Shown piece after piece: positions 49,988 through 58,739 of a DNA stretch of 64,000 bases. Within the stretch, counting starts at the first letter, position 1, and each line of letters begins with the position of its first letter. The notes under the pieces are model-generated. The model was not told the DNA's origin. It saw nothing but the letters and a program-made list of their open reading frames with translations, and ran no database searches. Source of the stretch: Pseudooceanicola endophyticus. Lineage in GTDB: Bacteria; Pseudomonadota; Alphaproteobacteria; Rhodobacterales; Rhodobacteraceae. The stretch covers positions 93,143-157,142 of the forward strand of contig NZ_JAHIAB010000013.1 in the NCBI RefSeq assembly GCF_018760365.1. Direction: 5' to 3'. The position numbers and the translations under genes were made by a program.

Positions 49988-50986
49988 ATGAAGAAACTTG
50001 CGGGACTGATGATGACCGCGGCCATGGCGACGGGGCTCATGGCCTCGGGGGCGCAGGCCGACAACATGCGCATCGCGCTGGTGGTGAAAGCCCTTGGCAT
50101 CGGCTTCTTCGAAGCCGCCAACAAGGGCGCGCAGGAGGCCGCGAAGGAGCTGGGGGATGTCGACATCATCTACACCGGCCCGACCGATACCACCGCCGAG
50201 GGCCAGATCGAGGTGATCAATTCGCTGATCGCGCAGAAGGTGGATGCCATCGCGATTTCGGCCAATGACACCGACGCGCTGGTGCCGACGCTGCAGAAGG
50301 CGATGAAACGCGGGATCACCGTGATTTCCTGGGATTCCGCCGTCGCCCCCGAGGGGCGCATGGCGCACCTCAACCCCTCCTCGAACGAGCTGATCGGCAA
50401 GATGATCATCAAGCTTGCCGCCGACAACCTGCCCGACCAGACCGGAGAGGTTGCCGTGCTGTCGGCCACCACCACCTCGACGAACCAGAACATCTGGATC
50501 GACGAGATGAAGAAGGCGATGAAGGCCGACTATCCCAACATCAAGCTCGAGGCGACGGTTTACGGCGACGACCTGGCCGACAAGTCCTACCGCGAGGCGC
50601 AGGGGCTGATGCAGTCCTATCCGGACCTCGATGCGATCATCGCGCCGACCTCGGTGGGGATCGTGGCGGCCGCCCAGGCGGTGGTCGATGCCGGCAAGGT
50701 CGGCAAGGTCAACGTGACCGGGCTGGGCCTGCCCTCCGAGATGGCCGGCGCCATCGAGAGCGGCGCGTCGAAATCCTTCGCGATCTGGAACCCGATCGAC
50801 CTTGGCTATTCCGCGACGATGATGGCCTATCACATCGCCAAGGGCGACGTGAAACCCCAGCCCGAGGCCGAGATCCCGATCGGGCGCATGGGCAGCGTGA
50901 CGCTGGACGAGACCAACTCGGCCGCCATGGCGGACCCGTTCGTCTACGACAAGAGCAACATCGAACAGTTCAAGACCATCTTCTGA
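49988..50986 (+). CDS. rhaS: Rhamnose ABC transporter substrate-binding protein
   Basis: A 332-residue periplasmic binding protein of the ribose/rhamnose class (CUT2). The signal peptide MKKLAGLMMTAAMATGLMAS ends in GAQA, followed by NMRIALVVKALGIGFFEAAN. The ligand-binding core shows AISANDTDALVPTLQKAMKR, VISWDSAVAPEGRMAHLNPS and NQNIWIDEMKKAMK. GGAGG upstream supports the ATG. It precedes rhaT by 62 bases that contain a strong hairpin, which fits higher synthesis of the binding protein than of the membrane parts. Confidence 0.94.
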   Translation: MKKLAGLMMTAAMATGLMASGAQADNMRIALVVKALGIGFFEAANKGAQEAAKELGDVDIIYTGPTDTTAEGQIEVINSLIAQKVDAIAISANDTDALVPTLQKAMKRGITVISWDSAVAPEGRMAHLNPSSNELIGKMIIKLAADNLPDQTGEVAVLSATTTSTNQNIWIDEMKKAMKADYPNIKLEATVYGDDLADKSYREAQGLMQSYPDLDAIIAPTSVGIVAAAQAVVDAGKVGKVNVTGLGLPSEMAGAIESGASKSFAIWNPIDLGYSATMMAYHIAKGDVKPQPEAEIPIGRMGSVTLDETNSAAMADPFVYDKSNIEQFKTIF

Positions 50987-50998
50987 TCGGCTCTTTCC

Positions 50999-51023
50999 GG
51001 GCGGCACGCATCCCGTGCCGCCC
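50999..51023 (+). promoter_or_regulatory. Intercistronic hairpin between rhaS and rhaT
   Basis: A perfect 10-bp stem GGGCGGCACG with loop CATCC, 12 bases after the rhaS stop. It is likely to protect the rhaS message or to reduce read-through into rhaT. Confidence 0.6.
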
Positions 51024-51048
51024 CCCCCTTCCAGACCGCGAGGCCCCC

Positions 51049-52590
51049 ATGGACGACACCCGTTCCAAGGCCGGAGCCGAGCATCCCGTGCTCGCGCTCG
51101 ACGGCATCACCAAGACATTTCCCGGCGTGAAGGCGCTCGACGGTGTGAAGCTGGCGCTTTACCCCGGAGAGGTCACCGCGCTGATCGGCGAAAACGGCGC
51201 GGGCAAATCCACCGTCGTCAAGACCCTGACCGGCATCTACCAGCCCGACGGCGGCCAGATCCTGATGGACGGCCAGCCCGTCGCCTTTCCCACCGCGCAG
51301 GCGGCGCAGGACCATGGCGTGACCGCCATCCACCAGGAAACCGTGCTGTTCGACGAGCTGTCGGTGGCCGAGAACATCTTCCTGGGCCATGCGCCGCGCG
51401 GCCGCTTCGGCCTGATCGACACCGCCGCCATGAAGGCCCGCGCCAGGGCGCTGCTGGACGGGATCGGCGCGCAGATCGACCCGGGCGTCAAGCTGAAGGA
51501 TCTGGGCATCGCCTCGCGCCATCTGGTCGCCATCGCCCGCGCCCTGTCGGTTGAGGCCCGCGTTGTCATCATGGACGAACCCACCGCCGCCCTGTCCCAG
51601 AAGGAGATCGAGGAGCTTTACGAGCTGGTCGATACGCTCAAGGCGCAGGGCAAGGCGATCCTGTTCATCTCGCACAAGTTCGACGAAATCTTCCGCATTG
51701 CCGATCGCTGGGCGGTCTTCCGCGATGGCCAGTTCGTCGGCCAGGGGCTGATGCGCGACGTGGACGAGGGCGATCTGGTGCGCATGATGGTGGGCCGCTC
51801 GGTCGACCAGATCTTCCCCAAGCGCGCCGCCCGCATCGGCGAAGAGGTCCTGAAGGTCGTGGGCTATGCCCATCCGACGGAGTTCGAGGACATCAACTTT
51901 ACCCTCCGCCGGGGCGAGATCCTGGGCTTCTACGGGCTGGTTGGCGCCGGGCGCTCCGAGTTCATGCAAAGCCTGATCGGCATCACGCGGCCTTCGAAGG
52001 GCGCCGTGAAGCTGGACGGCAAGATCAAGGTCATCCGTTCCCCCGCCGAGGCGATCTCTGCCGGGATCGTCTATGTGCCCGAGGATCGCGGCAAGCAGGG
52101 GGCGATCCTCGACATGCCGATCTTCCAGAACGTCACCCTGCCCTCTCTCGGGCAGACCTCGAAGCGCGGCTTCACCCGCATGGCCGAGGAATTCGCGCTG
52201 GCGCGGCACTATACCGAACGGCTGGACCTGCGCGCGGCCTCGCTGGATACCCGGGTGGGGGCACTGTCGGGGGGCAACCAGCAGAAGGTCGTGATCGCCA
52301 AGTGGCTGGCAACCCAGCCCAAGGTGATCATCCTGGATGAACCCACCAAGGGCATCGACATCGGATCGAAGGCCGCCGTGCATGACTTCATGTCGGAACT
52401 GGCCGCAGAGGGGCTTTCGGTGATCATGGTCAGCTCGGAAATCCCCGAGATCCTGGGCATGTCCGACCGGGTCATCGTCATGCGCGAGGGGCGCATCGCC
52501 GCCGAACTGGAAGGCGACGCCCTGACCCCCGAAACCCTGGTCCGCCACGCGGCGGGCATCACCCACACCCCGTCGGAGGCCGCCGCATGA
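51049..52590 (+). CDS. rhaT: Rhamnose ABC transporter ATP-binding protein
   Basis: A 513-residue double ATPase of the CUT2/RbsA type. The first half has Walker A GENGAGKST near residue 48 and Walker B VVIMDEPTAALSQ near 177 but an altered signature (ASRHLVAIARAL). The second half has GLVGAGRSE, a complete signature LSGGNQQKVVIAKWL and Walker B VIILDEPTKGIDIG. One degenerate and one intact site is normal for this family. The stop overlaps rhaP by 4 bases. Energises uptake of L-rhamnose with RhaS, RhaP and RhaQ. Confidence 0.94.
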   Translation: MDDTRSKAGAEHPVLALDGITKTFPGVKALDGVKLALYPGEVTALIGENGAGKSTVVKTLTGIYQPDGGQILMDGQPVAFPTAQAAQDHGVTAIHQETVLFDELSVAENIFLGHAPRGRFGLIDTAAMKARARALLDGIGAQIDPGVKLKDLGIASRHLVAIARALSVEARVVIMDEPTAALSQKEIEELYELVDTLKAQGKAILFISHKFDEIFRIADRWAVFRDGQFVGQGLMRDVDEGDLVRMMVGRSVDQIFPKRAARIGEEVLKVVGYAHPTEFEDINFTLRRGEILGFYGLVGAGRSEFMQSLIGITRPSKGAVKLDGKIKVIRSPAEAISAGIVYVPEDRGKQGAILDMPIFQNVTLPSLGQTSKRGFTRMAEEFALARHYTERLDLRAASLDTRVGALSGGNQQKVVIAKWLATQPKVIILDEPTKGIDIGSKAAVHDFMSELAAEGLSVIMVSSEIPEILGMSDRVIVMREGRIAAELEGDALTPETLVRHAAGITHTPSEAAA

Positions 52591-53564
52591 GCCTGCTGAA
52601 ATCCCGCGAAGCGATCCTTGGGGCGGCGATTGTCGCGCTGCTGGTGCTGATCGCGACCCGCTTTCCGGCCTTCGTCGAACCGAAGAACCTGCTGGAGGTG
52701 TTCAACGACACCTCGCCGCTGATCATCCTGGCCCTTGGTCAGATGGTGGTGATCCTGACGCGCTGCATCGACCTGTCGGTGGCGGCGAACCTGGCGCTGA
52801 CCGGCATGGTCTGCGCCATGCTGAACGTCGCCTGGCCGGGGATGCCCATCGGCGTGATCATGGTCATCGCGCTGGCCTGCGGCGCGCTGATGGGTGCGGT
52901 GAACGGGCTGCTGGTCTGGAAACTGGATATTCCCCCCATCGTGGTGACGCTGGGCACGATGACGATCTATCGCGGCATCATCTTCCTGCTCTCGGGCGGC
53001 GCCTGGGTGAACTCCCATGAAATGAGCCGCGCCTTCACCGGCGTGCCGCGCACCCAGATCCTGGGCCTGCCGCTGCTGGGCTGGATCGCCATCGTGGTGG
53101 CGCTGATCATGGCCGTGGTGATGTCGCGCACCCCGATGGGCCGCAGCTTCTACGCCACCGGCAACAACCCCCATGCCGCCGTCTACACCGGCATCGACGT
53201 CGGGCGCAGCCAGTTCCTGGCCTTCACCATCTCGGGCACGCTGGCGGGGCTGGCGGGCTACCTGTGGATCTCGCGCTACGCGGTCGCCTACGTGGATATC
53301 GCCGGCGGGTTCGAACTGGACGTGGTGGCGGCCTGCGTGATCGGCGGCGCCTCGATTGCCGGAGGCGTCGGCACGGTGGTCGGCACCATCCTTGGTGCGC
53401 TGTTCCTGGGGGTGATCAAGAACGCCCTGCCGGTCATCGACATTTCGCCCTTCTGGCAGATGGCGATCTCGGGAGCGGCGATCCTGGTCGCGGTCACCTT
53501 CAACTCCCGCTCGGGCCGCGCCCGGGGCCGGGTCATCCTGAAATCGGCGGAGCATGCGCAATGA
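52587..53564 (+). CDS. rhaP: Rhamnose ABC transporter permease
   Basis: A 325-residue CUT2 permease with eight to ten hydrophobic segments, for example ILGAAIVALLVLIATRFPAF, LIILALGQMVVILTRCIDLS and GVIMVIALACGALMGAVNGL. The family's VVTLGTMTIYRGI and GNNPHAAVYTGIDVGRSQF cytoplasmic loop are present. It overlaps rhaT and rhaQ by ATGA at both ends, so translation is coupled through the transporter genes. Confidence 0.94.
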   Translation: MSLLKSREAILGAAIVALLVLIATRFPAFVEPKNLLEVFNDTSPLIILALGQMVVILTRCIDLSVAANLALTGMVCAMLNVAWPGMPIGVIMVIALACGALMGAVNGLLVWKLDIPPIVVTLGTMTIYRGIIFLLSGGAWVNSHEMSRAFTGVPRTQILGLPLLGWIAIVVALIMAVVMSRTPMGRSFYATGNNPHAAVYTGIDVGRSQFLAFTISGTLAGLAGYLWISRYAVAYVDIAGGFELDVVAACVIGGASIAGGVGTVVGTILGALFLGVIKNALPVIDISPFWQMAISGAAILVAVTFNSRSGRARGRVILKSAEHAQ

Positions 53565-54580
53565 GCACCCTCAGCACGAACCACGCCCCCCGCGACAGCG
53601 CCGGGCCCCGCAAGATCCCCGATCAGCTCAGCTCTCCGGCGACGAAGGCACTGAAAAGTTGGGAAAGCCTGCTGCTGCTGGTGGCGGTGGCGATTTTCCT
53701 GATGAACGCCCTGGCCTCGCCCTATTTCCTGGATGCCTGGAACCTGTCCGACGCCACCTACAACTTCACCGAGAAGGCGATGATCGCCTTCGCCATGGCG
53801 CTTCTGATCATCGCGGGGGAAATCGACCTTTCCGTCGCCTCGATCATCGCGCTGGCCTCCACCGCCATGGGGCTGATGATGCAGGCGGGCTTCGGCACGC
53901 CCGCGCTGGTGGCGACCGGGCTGGTGGTGGGGCTGCTGTGCGGCGCCTTCAACGGGCTTTTGGTGACGCGGCTGGGGCTGCCCTCCATCGTGGTGACCAT
54001 CGGCACCATGAGCCTGTTTCGCGGCATCAGCTACATCGTTCTGGGGGATGGCGCCTTCCGCGGCTACCCGGCCGATTTCGCCTTCTTCGGGCAGGGCTAC
54101 GTGTTCTGGGTCTTCACCTTCGAATTCGTGCTGTTTGCCGTGCTGGCGGTGATCTACGCCGTGGTGCTGCACCGCACCAACTTCGGGCGGGCGGTCTATG
54201 CGGTGGGCAACAATGCCACCGCCGCGCTGTTCTCGGGCATCCGGGTGGGCCGTGTGAAGATGATCCTCTTCCTGCTGACAGGCCTCATGTCCGGCATCGC
54301 GGCGGTCTGCCTGACCTCGCGCTTGGGCTCCACCCGCCCCTCCATCGGCACGGGGATGGAGCTTGAGGTGGTGACCATGGTCGTCCTCGGCGGCGTCAAC
54401 ATCCTGGGCGGATCGGGCAGCATCGCGGGCGTCGTCATCGCGGCCTTCGTGATGGGTCTGGTGACTTTCGGGCTGGGCCTGCTGAACGTGCCGGGCATCG
54501 TCATGTCGATCTTCATCGGCCTGCTGCTGATCGGGGTCATCGCCCTGCCCCGCCTCTGGAAGAAGCTGCGGAGGGCCTGA
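53561..54580 (+). CDS. rhaQ: Rhamnose ABC transporter permease
   Basis: A 339-residue second CUT2 permease, with the hydrophilic N terminus [18 protein letters not shown], then about eight hydrophobic segments. [40 protein letters not shown] and [20 protein letters not shown] match the family. The start overlaps the rhaP stop (ATGA), and the stop overlaps the rhaU start by one base. Having two different permeases is the rule for rhizobial rhamnose transporters. Confidence 0.94.
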   Translation: MSTLSTNHAPRDSAGPRKIPDQLSSPATKALKSWESLLLLVAVAIFLMNALASPYFLDAWNLSDATYNFTEKAMIAFAMALLIIAGEIDLSVASIIALASTAMGLMMQAGFGTPALVATGLVVGLLCGAFNGLLVTRLGLPSIVVTIGTMSLFRGISYIVLGDGAFRGYPADFAFFGQGYVFWVFTFEFVLFAVLAVIYAVVLHRTNFGRAVYAVGNNATAALFSGIRVGRVKMILFLLTGLMSGIAAVCLTSRLGSTRPSIGTGMELEVVTMVVLGGVNILGGSGSIAGVVIAAFVMGLVTFGLGLLNVPGIVMSIFIGLLLIGVIALPRLWKKLRRA

Positions 54581-54894
54581 TGGAAAAGCACGCCTTCCGC
54601 ATGACCCTGAACCCCGGCTGTCTGGAGGAGTACCGCAAGCGCCATGATGAGATCTGGCCCGAGCTGGTCACCCTGCTGAAGGACGCCGGGGTCGAGGATT
54701 ACTCGATCCATTTCGACCCGGAGACGAACGCGCTGTTCGGCGTGCTGTGGCGGCGCAAGGATCACGCCATGGCCGCCCTGCCCGATCATCCGGTGATGCA
54801 GCAATGGTGGGCGCATATGGCCGACATCATGGCGACCCATCCCGACAACCGACCCCGGGAGGCGCCGCTGATCCCGGTGTTCCACCTGCCATGA
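54580..54894 (+). CDS. rhaU: L-rhamnose mutarotase
   Basis: A 104-residue mutarotase of the RhaM/RhaU family that interconverts alpha and beta L-rhamnose. The sequence [20 protein letters not shown] holds the catalytic His at position 22, and [32 protein letters not shown] and the VFHLP end match the family over its whole usual length. It sits between rhaQ and rhaK with overlaps on both sides. The name rhaM is also used for this gene. Confidence 0.95.
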   Translation: MEKHAFRMTLNPGCLEEYRKRHDEIWPELVTLLKDAGVEDYSIHFDPETNALFGVLWRRKDHAMAALPDHPVMQQWWAHMADIMATHPDNRPREAPLIPVFHLP

Positions 54895-56264
54895 GCCGCC
54901 CTCGCCATATCGCCGTGATCGACGTCGGCAAGACCAACGCCAAGCTCGCCCTCGTCGAGGCCGCCACCCTGCGCGAGATCGCCGTCGTCACCCGCCCCAA
55001 CCGGGTGCTGGCCGGCCCGCCCTGGCCGCATTTCGACCTGGAGGGGCACTGGGCCTTCTTCCTGGAACACCTTGCCGCCTTCCAGGGCGCGCACGGGATC
55101 GACGCGATCTCGGTCACCACCCACGGGGCGGCGGCGGTGCTGCTGGAGGAGGACGGCGCGCTGGCCGCACCGATGCTGGATTACGAACACCCCGGCCCCG
55201 ACACGCTGGCCGCCGCCTATGACGCGATCCGCCCCGCCTTCGGGCAGACCGGATCGCCCCGCCTGCCTCTGGGCCTGAACCTTGGCGCGCAGCTTTTCTG
55301 GCAGTTCGAGACCTGCCCCGGGCTGCGCGAACGCACCGCCCATGTGCTGACCTATCCGCAGTACTGGGGCTATCGGCTGACCGGGAAGATGGCCACCGAC
55401 GTCACCTCTCTGGGCTGTCACACCGACCTGTGGGAGCCCGAGACCGCGCAGTTCTCCACCCTGGTCGAACGGCTGGGGCTGGCGGGGAAGATCGCGCCCG
55501 CGCATCGCTCCTCGGACATGCTGGGAAGGCTTGATGCCGCGATCGCCGCGCGCACCGGGCTTTCGCCCGAGGTGCCCGTGGTCTGCGGCATCCATGACAG
55601 CAATGCCTCGCTCTATCCTCATGTGCTCTCGCAAAGGGGGGCCTTCTCGGTTGTCTCGACCGGGACCTGGGTGGTCGCCATGGCGATGGGGGGCAGCCCC
55701 GCGGCGCTGGATCCGGCGCGCGACACGCTGGTCAACGTGAATGCGCTTGGCCAGCCGGTGCCCTCGGCGCGGTTCATGGGTGGGCGCGCCTACGAGGTGA
55801 TCCGCGACGGAAGCACCGCCACCCCGACCGATGCCGACCGGGCCGAGGTGCTTTCCGGCGTCGCCCTGCTGCCCTCGGTCACCCCCGACAGCGGGCCGTT
55901 CCAGGGACGGCGGCACGGCTGGACACGGTCGCCTGCGACCGAAGGCGCGAAGATGCTGGCGCTGTCGTGGTATCTGGCCCTTGTCACAGACACCTGCCTG
56001 ACGCTGGTGGGGGCCGAAGGCCCGGTGATCGTGGAAGGCCCCTTCGGGCGCAATGCCGATTACACCGGGATGCTGGCGTGCCTGCGTCCCGAGGGCGTAC
56101 GGGTTGCGACATCAGCCACCGGCACCAGCATCGGCGCCGCGCTGCTGTTCGAGGACCGGCGCAGCGGAGACACCCGTGCCATCGCCCCCCCGGCTGATGC
56201 CGAAGCGCTCAGGGCCTATGCCGCGCGCTGGCAGGCGCTGACCGCCCCCCTGCCCGCGCAGTAA
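54891..56264 (+). CDS. rhaK: L-rhamnulokinase (FGGY family)
   Basis: A 457-residue FGGY-family kinase that phosphorylates L-rhamnulose. The N-terminal ATPase loop is [17 protein letters not shown] (in place of the DxGT of classical members), which is the form seen in alphaproteobacterial Rha[17 protein letters not shown] and [15 protein letters not shown] follow, the latter matching the second phosphate loop. The start overlaps the rhaU stop as ATGA. In R. leguminosarum RhaK is also needed for transport; whether this holds here cannot be seen. It ends the rha operon, convergent with tetR. Confidence 0.92.
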   Translation: MSRPRHIAVIDVGKTNAKLALVEAATLREIAVVTRPNRVLAGPPWPHFDLEGHWAFFLEHLAAFQGAHGIDAISVTTHGAAAVLLEEDGALAAPMLDYEHPGPDTLAAAYDAIRPAFGQTGSPRLPLGLNLGAQLFWQFETCPGLRERTAHVLTYPQYWGYRLTGKMATDVTSLGCHTDLWEPETAQFSTLVERLGLAGKIAPAHRSSDMLGRLDAAIAARTGLSPEVPVVCGIHDSNASLYPHVLSQRGAFSVVSTGTWVVAMAMGGSPAALDPARDTLVNVNALGQPVPSARFMGGRAYEVIRDGSTATPTDADRAEVLSGVALLPSVTPDSGPFQGRRHGWTRSPATEGAKMLALSWYLALVTDTCLTLVGAEGPVIVEGPFGRNADYTGMLACLRPEGVRVATSATGTSIGAALLFEDRRSGDTRAIAPPADAEALRAYAARWQALTAPLPAQ

Positions 56265-56291
56265 GCGCCCCGGTCTGATACGCCCGGTGCC

Positions 56292-56975
56292 TCAGGTGCC
56301 GGGCGTGGCCGCGTAACGGCAGGCCACATCGCCCACCAGCTGGCGGCGGAACGCGACCTCGCTGTCCGAACCCAGATCCATCTGCAGGGAAATCCCGGTC
56401 GAGATCCGGTTTGACACCGCGTGGAAGCAGACCGCCACCACCGCGAGGTACAGATCGACCACCCGGAAACCCACGCGGATGCTGCCGTCCGCCCGCCCCC
56501 GCGCGACGATTTCCTCCAGCGAGGCAAGGTTCGCCGCCGAGCGCTGGCGCACGAAATCCGACCCCAGGATCGTCTCTCCGTCCTTCAGGTTCTCCGCCAT
56601 GACCAGACGCACGAAATCCTCGTTGCGGCGGAAGTTGTCGTAGGCATCGACCGCATAGGCGCGCAGCTCTTCCAGGGGCGGACAGGCCGGGGCCTCGCTC
56701 GGGGCGCGGTGGCCGACGCGTTCATAGGCGGCCTCCAGCACGGCGCGATAGAGATCCTGCTTGGAGCCGAAATGGTAGTAGATCATCCGCTTCGAGGTGG
56801 CCGAGGCCGCCGCGATCTCGTTCACGGAGGCGCCGTCGAAGCCGTAGCGCACGAAGGCGCGCGTCGCCACCGCGATGATGTCGGCCCTTGTCGCCTCGGC
56901 CAGCGCCGCCGTGTCCTGATCCGCCTTCAGCTTGCGCCGCCCCGAACGACCGCGCGTGGGTGCCTCTTCCGTCAT
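56292..56975 (-). CDS. TetR-family transcriptional regulator
   Basis: A 227-residue TetR-type repressor with a basic N-terminal tail (RGRSGRRKLKADQD). The helix-turn-helix spans ADIIAVATRAFVRYGFDGAS, VNEIAAASATSKRMIYYHFG and SKQDLYRAVLEAAYERVG. The C-terminal helical domain would bind a ligand. It is divergent from the third TRAP operon, and an AT-rich stretch at 57020-57070 between them contains ACCACATGGT and flanking TTTAC/TACATAAA, a plausible but imperfect operator. It probably controls the TRAP/esterase operon. Confidence 0.9.
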   Translation of the reverse strand: MTEEAPTRGRSGRRKLKADQDTAALAEATRADIIAVATRAFVRYGFDGASVNEIAAASATSKRMIYYHFGSKQDLYRAVLEAAYERVGHRAPSEAPACPPLEELRAYAVDAYDNFRRNEDFVRLVMAENLKDGETILGSDFVRQRSAANLASLEEIVARGRADGSIRVGFRVVDLYLAVVAVCFHAVSNRISTGISLQMDLGSDSEVAFRRQLVGDVACRYAATPGT

Positions 56976-57167
56976 GGCCTGTCCTCCTCCGTTTCGACCT
57001 GCCCCACCGCAGAGGGTGAAACAAGGTTAAAACTTCTCCTTTACATGATTGAACCACATGGTACATAAAACGACAAGCGGGGGCCGGAGGAGGCCCGCCG
57101 GGCCCGTTAGGAGGACGGGGACGGCAGGTTCGGATCCCGCGAACAGTGGCGCAAAAGGGAGGATGAC

Positions 57168-58160
57168 ATGCGCTTTCTCAAAACGATTCTGGCCTGCGGG
57201 GCTGCCGTCACCGCGCTGAACGCGGCGCTGCCGGCCGTGGCGGCGGACAAGAAGGTCCAGCTGATCTATTCCGATACCGTTTCGGAGAACGACATCCGTA
57301 CCACCACCCTGCGCGAGAGCTTCGGCAAGTGCCTGGGGGACGGGTTCGAGCTGAAGGACTACCACGGCGCCACCCTGTTCAAGCAGGGCACCGAGCTGAA
57401 CGCGATGCAGCGCGGCAACCTCGACATGGGCAACCTGGCGATCTACGACTTCCAGAACCAGGTGCCCGCGACCTCGATCCTGGGCACGCCCTTCCTGTTC
57501 CGCGACTATGCCCACATGCGGGCGGTCTACGACAGCGACGTTCTGGATGACCTGCTGGCCGAGATCGAGAAGAAGGCCAAGGTCAAGATCCTGTCCTTCC
57601 CCTACATCGGCGCCCGCCACATCGGCTACAAGGGCGACAAGGAGATCATGACCCCCGAGGACCTGAAGGGCGTGAAGCTGCGGATGCCCCCGGGCGAGGG
57701 CTGGCAGTTCGTCGGCACCGCCATGGGCGCGACCCCGGTGCCGATCCCCTTCGCCGAGACCTACACCGCGCTGCAGACCGGCGCCATCGACGGCCAGGAC
57801 AACGGCTTCCCGGCGATCCACTCGATGAAGTTCGACGAGATCATCGACCATATCGGCAAGACCGCCCACCTGATCGCCGCGAACGAATTCACCATTTCCC
57901 TGAAGAAATGGAATTCGATGACGGAGGAGCAGCAGGCCAAGGTGCAAAGCTGCGCCGACAATTTCGAGGCCGCGCTGGACAAGGTGACCCTGGACCAGGA
58001 GGCCGAATACGAGGCCGCCTTCAAGCAGGAGGGGATCGACGTCTACACCCCCGACAACGCCGCCTTCCGCAAGCATGTGCTGGAGGTCTACCAGAACTCG
58101 AAATACGCCAAGGACTGGCCGCCGGGTCTGCTCGACAAGATTTCCGCCGTCGGCGAATGA
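57168..58160 (+). CDS. dctP: TRAP transporter substrate-binding protein DctP (third system)
   Basis: A 330-residue TRAP binding protein. The signal peptide RFLKTILACGAAVTALNAAL ends near AVAA, followed by DKKVQLIYSDTVSENDIRTT. The binding core has LKGVKLRMPPGEGWQFVGTA (Arg near 165) and PVPIPFAETYTALQTGAIDG, with GQDNGFPAIHSM. It contains several Cys residues (for example in GKCLGDG and VQSCADNF) that could form a disulfide. It heads dctPQM and a string of catabolic genes. The ligand is unknown. Confidence 0.93.
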   Translation: MRFLKTILACGAAVTALNAALPAVAADKKVQLIYSDTVSENDIRTTTLRESFGKCLGDGFELKDYHGATLFKQGTELNAMQRGNLDMGNLAIYDFQNQVPATSILGTPFLFRDYAHMRAVYDSDVLDDLLAEIEKKAKVKILSFPYIGARHIGYKGDKEIMTPEDLKGVKLRMPPGEGWQFVGTAMGATPVPIPFAETYTALQTGAIDGQDNGFPAIHSMKFDEIIDHIGKTAHLIAANEFTISLKKWNSMTEEQQAKVQSCADNFEAALDKVTLDQEAEYEAAFKQEGIDVYTPDNAAFRKHVLEVYQNSKYAKDWPPGLLDKISAVGE

Positions 58161-58168
58161 TCCCAGTC

Positions 58169-58201
58169 CCGGGGGATGCGGCGCTGCCTGCCGCCCCCCG
58201 G
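58169..58201 (+). promoter_or_regulatory. Intercistronic hairpin between dctP and dctQ (third system)
   Basis: Outer arms CCGGGGG/CCCCCGG and inner arms GCGGC/GCCGC form a stepped hairpin 8 bases after the dctP stop, as in the other two transporter operons. Confidence 0.5.
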
Positions 58202-58223
58202 CCCCTCCTTCCGGAGTGCCCTC

Positions 58224-58739
58224 ATGAAACAGCTTCATCCGCTCCTGCGCAGGGCAGCGGCCCTGCCGGCGCATCTTTCCGCACTGCTGTTCGGCAGCAT
58301 GTTCGCGGTCTTCATCCTGCAGATCGTCTTCCGCTACGCCCTTGACCTGCCCGTCGGCTGGACCGTCGAATGGGTCACGCTGGCCTGGCTCTGGGGGATC
58401 CTGCTGGCGGCGGCCTTCGTGATCCCCACCGACAACATGATCAAGCTCGACATCATCTATGCGCTGCTGCCGCGCGGCGCGCGCCGGGTGCTGGACGTGG
58501 TGGCGGGGCTGGTCACGGCGGCGATCTTCGCCTGGACCCTGCCCAAGGCCTGGGACTACGTGACCTTCATGGACATCGAGCGCACCGCCTACATGCGGCT
58601 GCCGTTCTCCTGGGTCTTCGCGATCTACATGCCGTTCCACATCGCGGTGATCATCCGGATGCTGCTGGTCGCCTGGAACGGGCTGACCGGCGGTGCCCCG
58701 GTCCCCGAAACCCATGCCGAGACCCACGATTATGACTGA
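58224..58739 (+). CDS. dctQ: TRAP transporter small permease DctQ (third system)
   Basis: A 171-residue small TRAP subunit with four hydrophobic segments, among them LSALLFGSMFAVFILQIVFR, VTLAWLWGILLAAAFVIP, VLDVVAGLVTAAIFAWTL and VFAIYMPFHIAVIIRMLLV. The ATG has CCGGAG upstream. Its stop overlaps the dctM start by 8 bases, so the two are coupled. Confidence 0.9.
   Translation: MKQLHPLLRRAAALPAHLSALLFGSMFAVFILQIVFRYALDLPVGWTVEWVTLAWLWGILLAAAFVIPTDNMIKLDIIYALLPRGARRVLDVVAGLVTAAIFAWTLPKAWDYVTFMDIERTAYMRLPFSWVFAIYMPFHIAVIIRMLLVAWNGLTGGAPVPETHAETHDYD

Noticed and set aside
57053..57062. ACCACATGGT as a TetR operator
   Set aside because: Only 4-bp arms around CA; too weak to list as a separate site, although an operator somewhere in this gap is likely.
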